Source: an uncultured beta proteobacterium
Lineage (GTDB): Bacteria; Pseudomonadota; Gammaproteobacteria; Burkholderiales; SG8-41
Reading direction: 5' to 3'
Assembly (NCBI GenBank): GCA_903905655.1
Contig: CAIVHG010000056.1
Coordinates: 1 to 64,000 of the forward strand
DNA length: 64,000 nucleotides
Below, piece after piece: positions 47,088 through 56,675 of the stretch (positions are counted from its first letter, which is position 1; the number at the start of each line of letters is the position of its first letter). The notes below the pieces were generated by a model. It did not search any database. It was not told the DNA's origin and was given only the letters and a program-made list of their open reading frames with translations. A program made the translations under genes and the position numbers.

Positions 47088-48535
47088 CCGCGGCTAGCGG
47101 CCTGATATGCGTCCCTCGCGGCCGCGTATAACTCCAGCGTCACCTGCCGCGCCTCAGCGTGATCGACGATCGGCCCAGGATAATCGCGCCCGATGAGAAC
47201 GCCGCAGCGCTGCTGCTGTTCTGCATTCATCAGCCACGGCGCATGTATATTTTTATCGCCGCAGGCGGCGAGCTGCGGCAGGTACTTGCGGATGAACGCA
47301 CCCTCAGGATCAAATTTTTCCGACTGCACCACCGGATTGAAGATGCGAAAATAAGGCTGCGCATCGCAGCCGGTCGAGGCCGCCCACTGCCAGCCGCCGT
47401 TATTGGCGGCGAGATCGTAGTCGTTGAGCTTTTGCGCGAAGTAACGCTCGCCCAACAACCAGGAGACGTGCAGATCCTTGACCAGGAACGAAGCGGCGAT
47501 CATGCGCAGGCGGTTATGCATGTAGCCCGTGCTGTTCAACTGCAGCATCGCCGCGTCGACCAGCGGATAACCGGTCCTGCCCTCACACCACGCGGTAAAG
47601 CGCTGCGGGTCGTTGGCGAAGCGCAGCGCGTCGTACTCAGGGCGGAATGCGTGCTCGACAACGTGCGGATGGTGATGCAGGATCATGAAATAGAAGTCGC
47701 GCCAGATCAGCTCGTTGAGCCAGGTCTCGGCGCCGCGGTCGTCGCGCTCCCAGGCGGCACGCGCCAGCTCGCGTACCGAGATCGTGCCGAAGCGCAGGTG
47801 CACCGAAAGATACGACGGCCCTTTCACGGCTGGATAGTTGCGCGTCTCGTGATAACGCTCGATGCGCCCCAGAAAATCCTGAAACGCCGCCGCGGCGCCT
47901 GAGTTTCCGGCCTCAATAGACAACGCCTTCAGGTTAGTGCGTTTGAAGCCCAGGGCTGCGAGTTCCGGCATCACGCTATCCTCCGGACGGCCGAGATTCC
48001 CCAAGTGCAGCTCCACCGGATAAGCGGCGAGATCCTCAACGGTGATGCGCTTCATCCAGGCATTCTTGTAAGCGGTATACACCGAGTACGGCCGCCCCTC
48101 CTTGGTGAGGACCTCATCCACTTCGAATACGACCTGGTCCTTGCAGCTGATGAATTCGATGCCGCGCGCAGCGAGCGCTGCGCGCACCGCAGCGTCACGG
48201 CTGACGGCGGCCGGCTCGTAGTCGCGGTTCGCATAGACCGCATCCACCTTGAGTGCCGCGGCGAGCTGCGGAATTTCCTCACGGGCGTGGCCATGCAGCA
48301 CGATCAGCCCGCCGCCTGCCCGCGTCAGCTTCTCCCGCAGCTCGGCGACGCTTTCCCAGATGAACTCGACGCGGCGGTCGGCGCGGTCCTCGATCGCATC
48401 GAGGATTTCACGGTCGAACACGAACACCAGGTACACGCGCTGCGCGGAAGCGAGCGCGCGAAACAGTGCGGCGTTGTCCTGGACGCGCAGATCTCTGCGC
48501 AGCCAGACCAGCGCCGATTCATCTGCTGCAGTCAC
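47084..48535 (-). CDS. phrB: Deoxyribodipyrimidine photolyase
   Basis: LVWLRRDLRVQDNAAL; WLNELIWRDFYFMIL; LDYDLAANNGGWQWAASTGCDAQPYFRIFNP-like block; GTG start. Confidence 0.95.
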   Translation of the reverse strand: MTAADESALVWLRRDLRVQDNAALFRALASAQRVYLVFVFDREILDAIEDRADRRVEFIWESVAELREKLTRAGGGLIVLHGHAREEIPQLAAALKVDAVYANRDYEPAAVSRDAAVRAALAARGIEFISCKDQVVFEVDEVLTKEGRPYSVYTAYKNAWMKRITVEDLAAYPVELHLGNLGRPEDSVMPELAALGFKRTNLKALSIEAGNSGAAAAFQDFLGRIERYHETRNYPAVKGPSYLSVHLRFGTISVRELARAAWERDDRGAETWLNELIWRDFYFMILHHHPHVVEHAFRPEYDALRFANDPQRFTAWCEGRTGYPLVDAAMLQLNSTGYMHNRLRMIAASFLVKDLHVSWLLGERYFAQKLNDYDLAANNGGWQWAASTGCDAQPYFRIFNPVVQSEKFDPEGAFIRKYLPQLAACGDKNIHAPWLMNAEQQQRCGVLIGRDYPGPIVDHAEARQVTLELYAAARDAYQAASRG

Positions 48536-48540
48536 GTCTC

Positions 48541-48918
48541 AGAGCCCCTAACAGAATGAAACACATGGTGCGCTGTCACGATTTTGGCTCAGCACGCGAA
48601 GCAAGGCGCGCCGCTTAGTCATTCTAAGCAAGCGACTTGCGACAACGTTATGAGCCAAAATTCGCGCCAGCCCGAAGGGTTACAGCCAGAATTGCCGGCG
48701 CACCGCAGCGCGGAGCAGGGGCCCCGCTTGCGGGGATGCGACCGCGAAGGTGCGCATGAGTCGCGTGGAATCGGTGCGCCGAGTGTCGCGCTCCGGGGTC
48801 GTATCCAAGCGCGATGCGCCTGGAACCTGCTCCGCCCTCCACGCGACGCCGCGTTGCTCGCCTTGCCATCGACAATTCTGGCTGTAACGCACACGCGTTT
48901 CATCCTGTTAGGGACTCT
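48541..48918. repeat. Nested inverted-repeat (MITE/BIME-like) element
   Basis: 22-bp terminal IR with 2 mismatches (48541-48562 / 48897-48918), plus internal perfect IRs 48581-48591/48651-48661, 48679-48694/48873-48888 and 48760-48769/48838-48847. Confidence 0.7.
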
Positions 48919-48940
48919 TAGAATTACGAATTACGCGGCG

Positions 48941-49891
48941 TCATTTCCGGGGAAGCGCAAGGCCAGCTGCCCGCGCCTGCTCCTCGATTTCAGGCAAACC
49001 GAGGCGCAGCAATCCGTTGGCAAACTTCTGGACTTCAGCATCAGGAGGCATGTAATAGGGCTCGCGCAGCCCGCCTTCCCCGCCTGGAAGCTTTAAAACC
49101 TTCATCGTCATCTTGAGCCAGCGCGGTGCCGAAGAGTGCCAGGGACGCATGTAGCGGATGAAGCGGCTGATGTCCGCGTAGATCGATGCCATTTCCTTGA
49201 ACTGCTGCTGCTCGTAACAATCGAGGTAGCGCCGGAAGGTCTTGGGAATGATATTGCCTTCCATCGACACCAGCCCGGTTGCCCCCAGTTGCAGCATATT
49301 GAAGGAATCGGGAAAGGGAGCGTAGATTTCGATATCCGGCCGCGGCATCAGTTTCTTCAGCTCTATGAAATAGTCGATACCCACACCGCTCAGATTGACG
49401 GCCACGATCTGCCGGTGCTTGCGGCAGACATCCGTGATCGCCGTCGGCGTGGGCGTATAGCCGATGATCGGATTGGGCGCGATCGCGATTGGATGACTGA
49501 TGCCTGTCAGCACATTATCGTAATAGGCCATGTACTCCTGGTCGGTCGGCCTGAAGCCATGCCACGACGCCGGGCCGTAGACATTTACGACGTCAACCTT
49601 GGACTCCACGGCGAGCAGCGTGTGCTCGCGTGCCAGCCTGGCCGTCTGCTGCTCGGGCGGGTTGGCATTGACCTGCACCTTGCCCTTGCAGACCTCGACG
49701 CCGATCTCGTAAACGCGCCTGAGCTCATCCCATTTCAGCGCATGGCCCTCGCCGGACCCGGCGCTCGCGAGATAGACGCCGAGTCCCGCATCGACAAAGC
49801 GCTGCAGGAATTGGCGGAACGCATCCTCATCAAGTGCACCCGCTTTGGTGAAAGTCGTCGCGTTCCTGCACAGGCAGGTCAAGTCTGGCAT
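48941..49891 (-). CDS. Dihydrodipicolinate synthase (DapA) family protein
   Basis: TIM-barrel DapA-like: GVYLASAGSGEGHALKWDE, YDNVLTGISHPIAIAPNP, VNLSGVGIDYF, GATGLVSMEGNIIP. Confidence 0.88.
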   Translation of the reverse strand: MPDLTCLCRNATTFTKAGALDEDAFRQFLQRFVDAGLGVYLASAGSGEGHALKWDELRRVYEIGVEVCKGKVQVNANPPEQQTARLAREHTLLAVESKVDVVNVYGPASWHGFRPTDQEYMAYYDNVLTGISHPIAIAPNPIIGYTPTPTAITDVCRKHRQIVAVNLSGVGIDYFIELKKLMPRPDIEIYAPFPDSFNMLQLGATGLVSMEGNIIPKTFRRYLDCYEQQQFKEMASIYADISRFIRYMRPWHSSAPRWLKMTMKVLKLPGGEGGLREPYYMPPDAEVQKFANGLLRLGLPEIEEQARAAGLALPRK

Positions 49892-49893
49892 GC

Positions 49894-50889
49894 TTAATCC
49901 TCCACCAGCGGTATGTTGGCCTTCCTGACAACCTCCTTCCAGCGCGCGATTTCGCTGCGGTAAAACGCATCGGCCTGCGGCTGCGTCAGTTTGGAGGGAA
50001 CGAAGTCGAGATCATTGAAGCGCTGCAGCACTTCAGGCGAGGCGAGCGCGCGCATTGCGGCGCTGTGCAACTTGCTCACGATTTCCGCTGGCATGCCGAC
50101 AGGCGCGTAAAGACCGATATAGGACGAATCGACATACTCGGGAAATCCCAATTCCGGGGTCGTCGGCACTTCGGGAAATGCCTTCAGGCGATTGACGCTC
50201 GTCACCGCGAGTAATCTTATCCTTCCGCTGCGCACGCCGGCGCCCAGCGTGGGCACGTTGTTGAGCTGAGCGTCGATCTCGCCGCTCATCATGGCGGTCG
50301 CGGCATCAGCAGCGCTTTTATAATTGATAATTTCCATTTTCAGGCCGAGCTGCATCATGAACTGCTCCATCGTCATGCGCTGTCCGCCCGCGCCCCCCAG
50401 ATGGTATTTTCCCGGGTTCTTCTTGACGAGATCCATGAATTCCCGCAGGGTCTTCGCCTGTATGTTCGCGGCGCTGACCGCCACCAGATTCGGCGATTCA
50501 GCCAAAATCGCCACCGCCATGAGATCCTTCAGCGGATCGTAGGGCAAGGTCTTGTAGGTCGCGGGATTCTGAGTAGTCGCGATGGAACAATAGAGCAGTG
50601 TATAGCCGTCTGGTTTTGAGCTGGTAACCATCGCGATCCCGGTGTTGCCGCCGGCACCCGGCTTGTTCAGCATGACGATGTTCTTGCCGAGTTCCCTGCT
50701 CATGGCGGTGGCGACGATGCGGGAGATGACGTCGGAGGGCCCGCCGGTGCCGAACGGAATTACGCCGTTGATGATGTGATCCGGGTATTCCGCGCCTGCG
50801 GCTGGCGCGCCGAGCATACACGAAAGCAGTGCGATCGAAGCCCATACCCAATTGCGCGCGCGGCGCGCCTGACCTGAAAATCCGTTCAT
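49894..50889 (-). CDS. Bug/TctC family solute-binding protein
   Basis: YPDHIINGVIPFGTGGPSDVISRIVA; GAGGNTGIAMVTSSKPDGYTLL. Confidence 0.92.
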   Translation of the reverse strand: MNGFSGQARRARNWVWASIALLSCMLGAPAAGAEYPDHIINGVIPFGTGGPSDVISRIVATAMSRELGKNIVMLNKPGAGGNTGIAMVTSSKPDGYTLLYCSIATTQNPATYKTLPYDPLKDLMAVAILAESPNLVAVSAANIQAKTLREFMDLVKKNPGKYHLGGAGGQRMTMEQFMMQLGLKMEIINYKSAADAATAMMSGEIDAQLNNVPTLGAGVRSGRIRLLAVTSVNRLKAFPEVPTTPELGFPEYVDSSYIGLYAPVGMPAEIVSKLHSAAMRALASPEVLQRFNDLDFVPSKLTQPQADAFYRSEIARWKEVVRKANIPLVED

Positions 50890-51183
50890 GACTACCTCCT
50901 CTTTCGTGGACGCTTCATTTCAGGAGAACTTCGAAAGTGCAAAGCCCGGGTTGCGGGGTCATGCTACCAGCAAAAACGGCGGCATGGCGAGAATGCCTAA
51001 AGCCATTCGAATTTTTTCCGCAAGCACCGCCTGATCGCACGCGGCGGCGACCCTTGACACCTGTGGTCGAGCGGTGCATCCTGCCAGCCACAGAATAAAA
51101 ATCGCGTGACCTGGAACCGGAATCGCACAGGCACATCCGGTGCGCTGTTCCGGACTGCATACGATCCTCAGGAGGAAATAAGC

Positions 51184-52155
51184 ATGCACAATATCTCGCG
51201 AGCCCTCGCGCTCGGGCTGTTTGTCTTTACGCTGATGTCCGCTGCGCAGCAGGCGCTCGCGCAGCAGTACCCCGTCAAGTCCATCCGCCTGGTGGTCGGG
51301 TCGCCTGCAGGCGGCGGCACGGACCTCATCGCACGCCTGACCGCAGAGAAGCTGCGCGATGCGCTGAAGCAGCCGGTGGTCATCGACAACCGGCCGGGCG
51401 CGGGCAACATGATCGCGTCGAAGCTTGTCGCGGAGGCCCCGGCTGACGGATACACACTCGTGGTGCAGGGCATGAGCTCGACCGTCACCCCGAGCCTCTA
51501 CCGCTCCGTGCCGTACAATCCCAATGACCTGCAGGGGGTCTCCCCGCTCATGTCCTTTCCGTTCGTCATCGTGGTCAACCCCAAGGTGCCCGCCGCCAAC
51601 CTTAAAGAATTCACCGACTATCTGAAGACCAATGCAGCCAAGCTCAACGTCGCGAGCGCGGGCGGAACGACGACGGTGACCGCGGAACTGTTCTCACAGA
51701 TGGTGGGCGCCAAGCTGCGCTACATCCCCTACAACGGAAGCGCACCGGCGCTGCTCTCGGTGATCGGCGGCGAGACCCAGGTGCTGTTCAGCGATCTGCC
51801 GTCCGCGTTCCAGCACGTCAAGAGCGGTGCGCTGCGCGGCATCGTGATCAGCGGTGACAAGCGCTCGCCACAGGCCCCTGAGATTCCCACCGCGAAGGAG
51901 TCTGGCATGCCGGAATTCGTGGTGCTGTCCTGGTACGGGCTGTTCGCCCCAACCAAGACGCCCGCCGCCGCCGTCAACCTGCTCAACGCGACGCTCAAAT
52001 CAAGCATGGTGCAGCCGGACGTCGTGAAGCGGCTCGCGAGCATGGGCGGTGAACCATTCACCGACACCGTGAAGAACTTCAACGACATGTACCACGCGGA
52101 TCTCGACCGCTGGAAGCGCGTCATCAAGCAGGGCAATATGCCGCTAGTGGACTAA
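51184..52155 (+). CDS. Bug/TctC family solute-binding protein
   Basis: Signal peptide; YPVKSIRLVVGSPAGGGTDLIARL; PADGYTLVVQG; start corrected from 51106. Confidence 0.93.
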   Translation: MHNISRALALGLFVFTLMSAAQQALAQQYPVKSIRLVVGSPAGGGTDLIARLTAEKLRDALKQPVVIDNRPGAGNMIASKLVAEAPADGYTLVVQGMSSTVTPSLYRSVPYNPNDLQGVSPLMSFPFVIVVNPKVPAANLKEFTDYLKTNAAKLNVASAGGTTTVTAELFSQMVGAKLRYIPYNGSAPALLSVIGGETQVLFSDLPSAFQHVKSGALRGIVISGDKRSPQAPEIPTAKESGMPEFVVLSWYGLFAPTKTPAAAVNLLNATLKSSMVQPDVVKRLASMGGEPFTDTVKNFNDMYHADLDRWKRVIKQGNMPLVD

Positions 52156-52168
52156 CTAGGCCGCATCG

Positions 52169-53563
52169 ATGTCAGAACAGAAGGTAGATGTAGCGATCAT
52201 AGGCGGAGGCATCGCGGGCTTGATCGCTGCAAACCGCCTCGCCCAGCGCGGCCTGAGCTCAGTGGTGCTGGAACAGGGCGCCGACGAACAATATCCCTGC
52301 AACACTCGTTACACGGGCGGCACGTTCCACCTCTGCCTGCACAACATAATGACCGAAGAGCGGGCGTTGAGCGCGGAGATCGTCGCCCTGACCGGTGGTT
52401 TCGTCGAGCAGAAGCTCGCCGACATGCTCGCGCTCGACGGCAGGAGATCGGTGCGCTGGCTGCAGGACGAGGGCATACGCTTCATGAAGGCGAGCGGCGC
52501 CGACGTCCACAACTGGGTCCTCGCTCCGCCTTCACGCAATCATCCGGGACTCGACTGGAAAGGCCGTGCCGGCGACGTGCTGCTACGGCGGCTCGAGGCC
52601 AACCTCGTCCCGCGCGGCGGCAGCGTGGTGCGCAAAACGCGCGCCCGCGCACTGCTCGTCGATCAGGGGCGGTGCACGGGCGTCATCGCGGATCAGGACG
52701 GGCGCGAAGTGCACTACCAAAGCCGGGCAACGATCATCGCCGATGGCGGCTTTCAGGGAAATCCGTATCTCGTCAGGCAATACGTATGCCACCATCCCGA
52801 ACGCATGAAACAGCGCGGCGCGGGCACCGGACGCGGCGACGGACTGCAGATGGCACTCGCGGCAGGCGCGAAGCTGGTCGGCATGGAGACCTTCTTCGGC
52901 CACGTCATGTCGCGCGATTCGATGACCAATGACAAGCTGTGGCCGTATCCCTACGGAGACGCCCTCGCGACCGCGGGCATCGTGGTCGGCCCCGCAGGCG
53001 AGCGTTTTACCGACGAGGGACGCGGAGGCGTCTACCTCGCCAATCACATCGCAAAGCTCGAAGATCCCTTTTCCGCCGCGATCGTGTTCGATCACGCGAT
53101 CTGGGAAGGGCCGGGGCGCAAGGGTTTCATACCCGCCAATCCGCATCTGCCCGAAGTGGGCGGCACGCTGCTGCGCGCCGCCAGCCTGGCTGAACTCGCA
53201 ACATTGATGCAAGTGCCGGCGGCAGCACTCGCGGCCACGGTGCGCGCCTACAACGAAGCCATCGGCAGCAGCAAGCTCGCTTCGCTTTCACCTCTGCGCA
53301 CTGCGACGCGCTACACGCCGCTACCTGTCGCGCAGCCCCCGTTCTACGCCCTGCCCGTCTGCCCCGGCATCACCAACACCATGGGCGGCATCGCCATCAA
53401 CGAGCATGCGCAAGTGCTGCGCGAGGACGGCTCCGCGATTCCCGGAATGTATGCCGCGGGATGCGCGGCCGGCGGCCTCACCGGAGGCCCCGAGATCGGC
53501 TATGTCGGCGGGCTCGCGATTGCAGCGGTCACCGCCCTCAGAGCAGCCGAGCACATCGCCTAG
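52169..53563 (+). CDS. FAD-dependent oxidoreductase (TcuA/fumarate reductase flavoprotein-like)
   Basis: DVAIIGGGIAGLIAANRLAQRG; GAGTGRGDGLQMALAAGA; TNTMGGIAINEHAQV...GMYAAGCAAGGL. Confidence 0.9.
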   Translation: MSEQKVDVAIIGGGIAGLIAANRLAQRGLSSVVLEQGADEQYPCNTRYTGGTFHLCLHNIMTEERALSAEIVALTGGFVEQKLADMLALDGRRSVRWLQDEGIRFMKASGADVHNWVLAPPSRNHPGLDWKGRAGDVLLRRLEANLVPRGGSVVRKTRARALLVDQGRCTGVIADQDGREVHYQSRATIIADGGFQGNPYLVRQYVCHHPERMKQRGAGTGRGDGLQMALAAGAKLVGMETFFGHVMSRDSMTNDKLWPYPYGDALATAGIVVGPAGERFTDEGRGGVYLANHIAKLEDPFSAAIVFDHAIWEGPGRKGFIPANPHLPEVGGTLLRAASLAELATLMQVPAAALAATVRAYNEAIGSSKLASLSPLRTATRYTPLPVAQPPFYALPVCPGITNTMGGIAINEHAQVLREDGSAIPGMYAAGCAAGGLTGGPEIGYVGGLAIAAVTALRAAEHIA

Positions 53564-53573
53564 CGCACACCGC

Positions 53574-54545
53574 TCACTGTGGCTGAAAGCCAATCGAGCG
53601 CACGATCTCGCCGTACTTCGCGTACTCGCTCTTGATGAAGTCCGCGTAGTACTCGGGCGATTCAGCGACGATGATAAGTCCGGCATCGACGAGTTTGGCG
53701 GCCACGTCCGGCTGCTGGATCGCGCGATTGATTTCCGCGTTGAGACGTCGCACGATCTCGCGCGGCGTGGCGGCAGGAGCCACGTAGCCGAACCATCCGC
53801 GCATGTCGTACTTGGGCACCGCATCCGCGAACAGCGGCAGCTCGGGCTTGTTGGGCACGCGCAGCGGGTTGGTCACGGCGATCAGGCGCAGGCGGCCGGA
53901 CTGGATCTGCTGCACGAAGCCGGTATAAGCGCCCATCCCTACGTGCACCTGGCCGGAGATGACATCGGTGGTGATCTGCGCAGCGCCCTTGTACGGCACG
54001 TGCAGGAATTTGAAACCGCCCATGGAAGCCAGCATTTCGAATGCGAGGTGATTGAAGCCGCCCTCGCCGTTGGTTGCGACCGAGAGCTTTCCGGGATTGG
54101 TTTTCGCCCACGCGATCATGTCGGCCGCATCCTTGAACGGAGCCGCGGGATAGGCGACGACGGCGACATAATTCGTGACATTGAGCGCGACTGCCGCGAA
54201 GTCCTTGAGCGGATCGTAGGAGAGCTTCTTGTAGGTGTGAGGTGCGACCACCAGATTACCGCCTTGCCCGACGGCGATGGAATAGCCGTCGGCCGGCGCG
54301 TTCTTCAGGGCCTCGAGCCCGAGCTGGCCGCTGGCGCCGGCGCGGTTTTCCACGATGAATTGCTGGCCCATGCTCTCGCTCATGAGCGGGCTGATGAGGC
54401 GCGCGATGATATCGGGTGTCTCACCGGGCGGAAACGGCACGATGACGCGCACGGGTTTCGCGGGATAGGACTGGGCGCCGGCGAATTGAGCGCACGCGAG
54501 CGCGCAGGCGATCATTGCAAGCAAGTGCAGCACGAACCTGGTCAT
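53574..54545 (-). CDS. Bug/TctC family solute-binding protein
   Basis: YPAKPVRVIVPFPPGETPDIIARL; NAPADGYSIAVGQGG. Confidence 0.92.
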   Translation of the reverse strand: MTRFVLHLLAMIACALACAQFAGAQSYPAKPVRVIVPFPPGETPDIIARLISPLMSESMGQQFIVENRAGASGQLGLEALKNAPADGYSIAVGQGGNLVVAPHTYKKLSYDPLKDFAAVALNVTNYVAVVAYPAAPFKDAADMIAWAKTNPGKLSVATNGEGGFNHLAFEMLASMGGFKFLHVPYKGAAQITTDVISGQVHVGMGAYTGFVQQIQSGRLRLIAVTNPLRVPNKPELPLFADAVPKYDMRGWFGYVAPAATPREIVRRLNAEINRAIQQPDVAAKLVDAGLIIVAESPEYYADFIKSEYAKYGEIVRSIGFQPQ

Positions 54546-54597
54546 GTCTGTCCCCTTATTCAGCGCAATTGAGATGATGCCGGGAACAGTATAACCC

Positions 54598-54643
54598 GCT
54601 GCCTGCGCGGCAGCAGTAATTCATCGCCCCGGCGAACGCCGGG
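54598..54643. repeat. Two adjacent short hairpins (gctgcc-tgcgc-ggcagc; cccggcg-aa-cgccggg)
   Basis: Perfect short stems in the intergenic region. Confidence 0.4.
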
Positions 54644-54672
54644 ATGCAGAGATCTACAAAAGGAAAATCGCG

Positions 54673-54921
54673 CTAGTGCGGCAGCAGCAACAGCCCGATG
54701 GCGGTCTTGCCGGCGTCGGCGTTGTAGGTCGCGAGGGCCGCTTGCCGCTTGGCGCTGTAGGCGCGCAGCGTGCATGCGCGATACGCGGGGCTGCCGAGCG
54801 GCGTTGCCTGGGTCGTGCACTCGCGGCCGAACAATTCGTCCAGCTGCGCCACCTTCTGCTCGGGCGTCGGGGCCGCACAGGCGGCCAGGAACAGGACGGT
54901 CAATAAGACTAGCGCGCGCAT
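54673..54921 (-). CDS. Small hypothetical lipoprotein
   Basis: MRALVLLTVLFLAACAAP lipobox; start corrected from 54963. Confidence 0.6.
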   Translation of the reverse strand: MRALVLLTVLFLAACAAPTPEQKVAQLDELFGRECTTQATPLGSPAYRACTLRAYSAKRQAALATYNADAGKTAIGLLLLPH

Positions 54922-55375
54922 ATTGATCAGCTCCGCATTGCCAAAGATTACGAAAAACCGCACCTACAAATGCCGCGCGATCGAGCCTCAGTTATTCTGA
55001 GGGGGCACCAGCTTTGGTGCTTGACCTACGTCAAGCGAACTCTACCAACTAAAGAAAAACTTGTCGAGCTTTGGATCGACTTCAGAGACCGATTCCTGGT
55101 GAGCACTATCCGCGGCTAATGTTCAAGCTGCCCTTCAAGCCGGGCCGCCTAGGCCTGGCATCGGGGCAAGGTATAATCTCAGGGCGGCAGATGCAACGGT
55201 TCCGCGAATCGCCAATCGCGGCGGTCGTCAAAGAGCCAGACTGCGCAGAGTAGCCAGAACTCTGAGCGAATTTGACAAAGCGAACGGTGGTAGGCTCTGG
55301 CCGTTATCCAGATCGATATCAGCACCGGCACAGGCCGTCGATTCGGTTTCATCACATCATATCCCGTAAGGAAAC

Positions 55376-56602
55376 GTGATGGTCACCAATATTGCTGTTG
55401 CGGCGCGGAATAAGGAGACTAAGGATATGCGTGAGCGGGTGGTGCTCTACGCCGGCATCGGGTCGGAGCTTGCGCAGTTTGATTTGGACGTAACGAACGC
55501 CGCGCTCATCAGGCGCGCGTCGGTGCATCTACCGGCGGGCGTCCAATACGCATGGCCGCATGCGTCCAGGCAGTATCTCTACGTAGCCTCCAGCGACCGG
55601 GGCCCCGGGCGGGCATCCGCGTCGACCGGCAATACGCACCATCTGAGCGCGTTTCGCATCGATAATGCCACCGGCGCGCTAGAGCCCCATGGAAGGTCAG
55701 TACAGCTGCCGCATCGGCCGATCCACTTGACCACCGACGTACCCTCCACGCACGCGTTGATTGCCTATTGCGACCCCAGCAATTTCTCCGTGCATTGCAT
55801 AAACAGCGATGGCACGATCGGCTCACAAGTTGAGCAGCCTGGGCCGGTGGATACCGGGATCTATGCGCATCAGATACGCGTAGCACCTTCCAATGCCATG
55901 GCGATCCTGGCCACACGCGGTCACGACGCCGCCGACGGAATGCCTGAAGAGCCGGGCGCGCTCAAGGTGTTCAATTACCAGGACGGGGCGCTCAGCACGG
56001 AAGTCTCGATCGCGCCCGCAGGAGGATATGGCTTCGGGCCGCGCCACCTCGACTTCCATCCCTTGCAGCCGTGGGTCTACATCTCGCTGGAGCGCCAGCA
56101 CCAGCTGTGCCTCTACACCATGGAGGGTGATGCGCTGAGCAGCGCAGCACTCTACAGCAAGGACACGCTAGCTGAGCCCGACAACGTTCGCCCTAGACAA
56201 CTTGCGGGGACCGTGCACGTGCATCCGAATGGCCGCTTCGTATACGGCGCTGAACGCGCTGACATGTCCATTGCGGCGGACGGGGTGCAGGTCTACGGCG
56301 GCGGGGAAAATACCATTCTGGTCTACGCGATCAACCAGCGTAGCGGCGAACCCACTTTAATTCAGCGCATGCCTACGCGCGGCCTGCATCCGCGCACCTT
56401 CGCGATCGATCCGAGCGGCCGCATACTGATCGCCGCCAACAAGTCGCCAATCACAGTAAGGGAAGACGGCGCTCTGCGCACCGTGCCTGCAAGCCTGGAC
56501 CTGTTCCGCATAGGCGCAGACGGCACGCTGACCTACATCCGCAAGTACGACATCAATGTGGGCAACGGCTCGTTGTTCTGGATGGGCATGATCGGGCTGT
56601 GA
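55376..56602 (+). CDS. Lactonase family beta-propeller protein (6-phosphogluconolactonase-like)
   Basis: YGFGPRHLDFHPLQPWVYISLE; VHPNGRFVYGAERAD; TRGLHPRTFAIDPSGRILIAAN. Confidence 0.88.
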   Translation: MMVTNIAVAARNKETKDMRERVVLYAGIGSELAQFDLDVTNAALIRRASVHLPAGVQYAWPHASRQYLYVASSDRGPGRASASTGNTHHLSAFRIDNATGALEPHGRSVQLPHRPIHLTTDVPSTHALIAYCDPSNFSVHCINSDGTIGSQVEQPGPVDTGIYAHQIRVAPSNAMAILATRGHDAADGMPEEPGALKVFNYQDGALSTEVSIAPAGGYGFGPRHLDFHPLQPWVYISLERQHQLCLYTMEGDALSSAALYSKDTLAEPDNVRPRQLAGTVHVHPNGRFVYGAERADMSIAADGVQVYGGGENTILVYAINQRSGEPTLIQRMPTRGLHPRTFAIDPSGRILIAANKSPITVREDGALRTVPASLDLFRIGADGTLTYIRKYDINVGNGSLFWMGMIGL

Positions 56603-56675
56603 GATCAACCAGAGCCGCGTAGCCGCCACGCTGGCTCTGCTCTTAGAAACGCAGGCTGCCACCCGCGGCGCGCTT

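Noticed and set aside
48584-49096. 170-aa plus ORF across the inverted-repeat element
   Set aside because: Covers palindromic DNA and the 3' end of the DapA-like gene; not protein-like.
55000-55375. Intergenic region before the lactonase gene, including a 60-aa ORF at 55071
   Set aside because: No start-site, domain or RNA structure evidence strong enough to call a feature.
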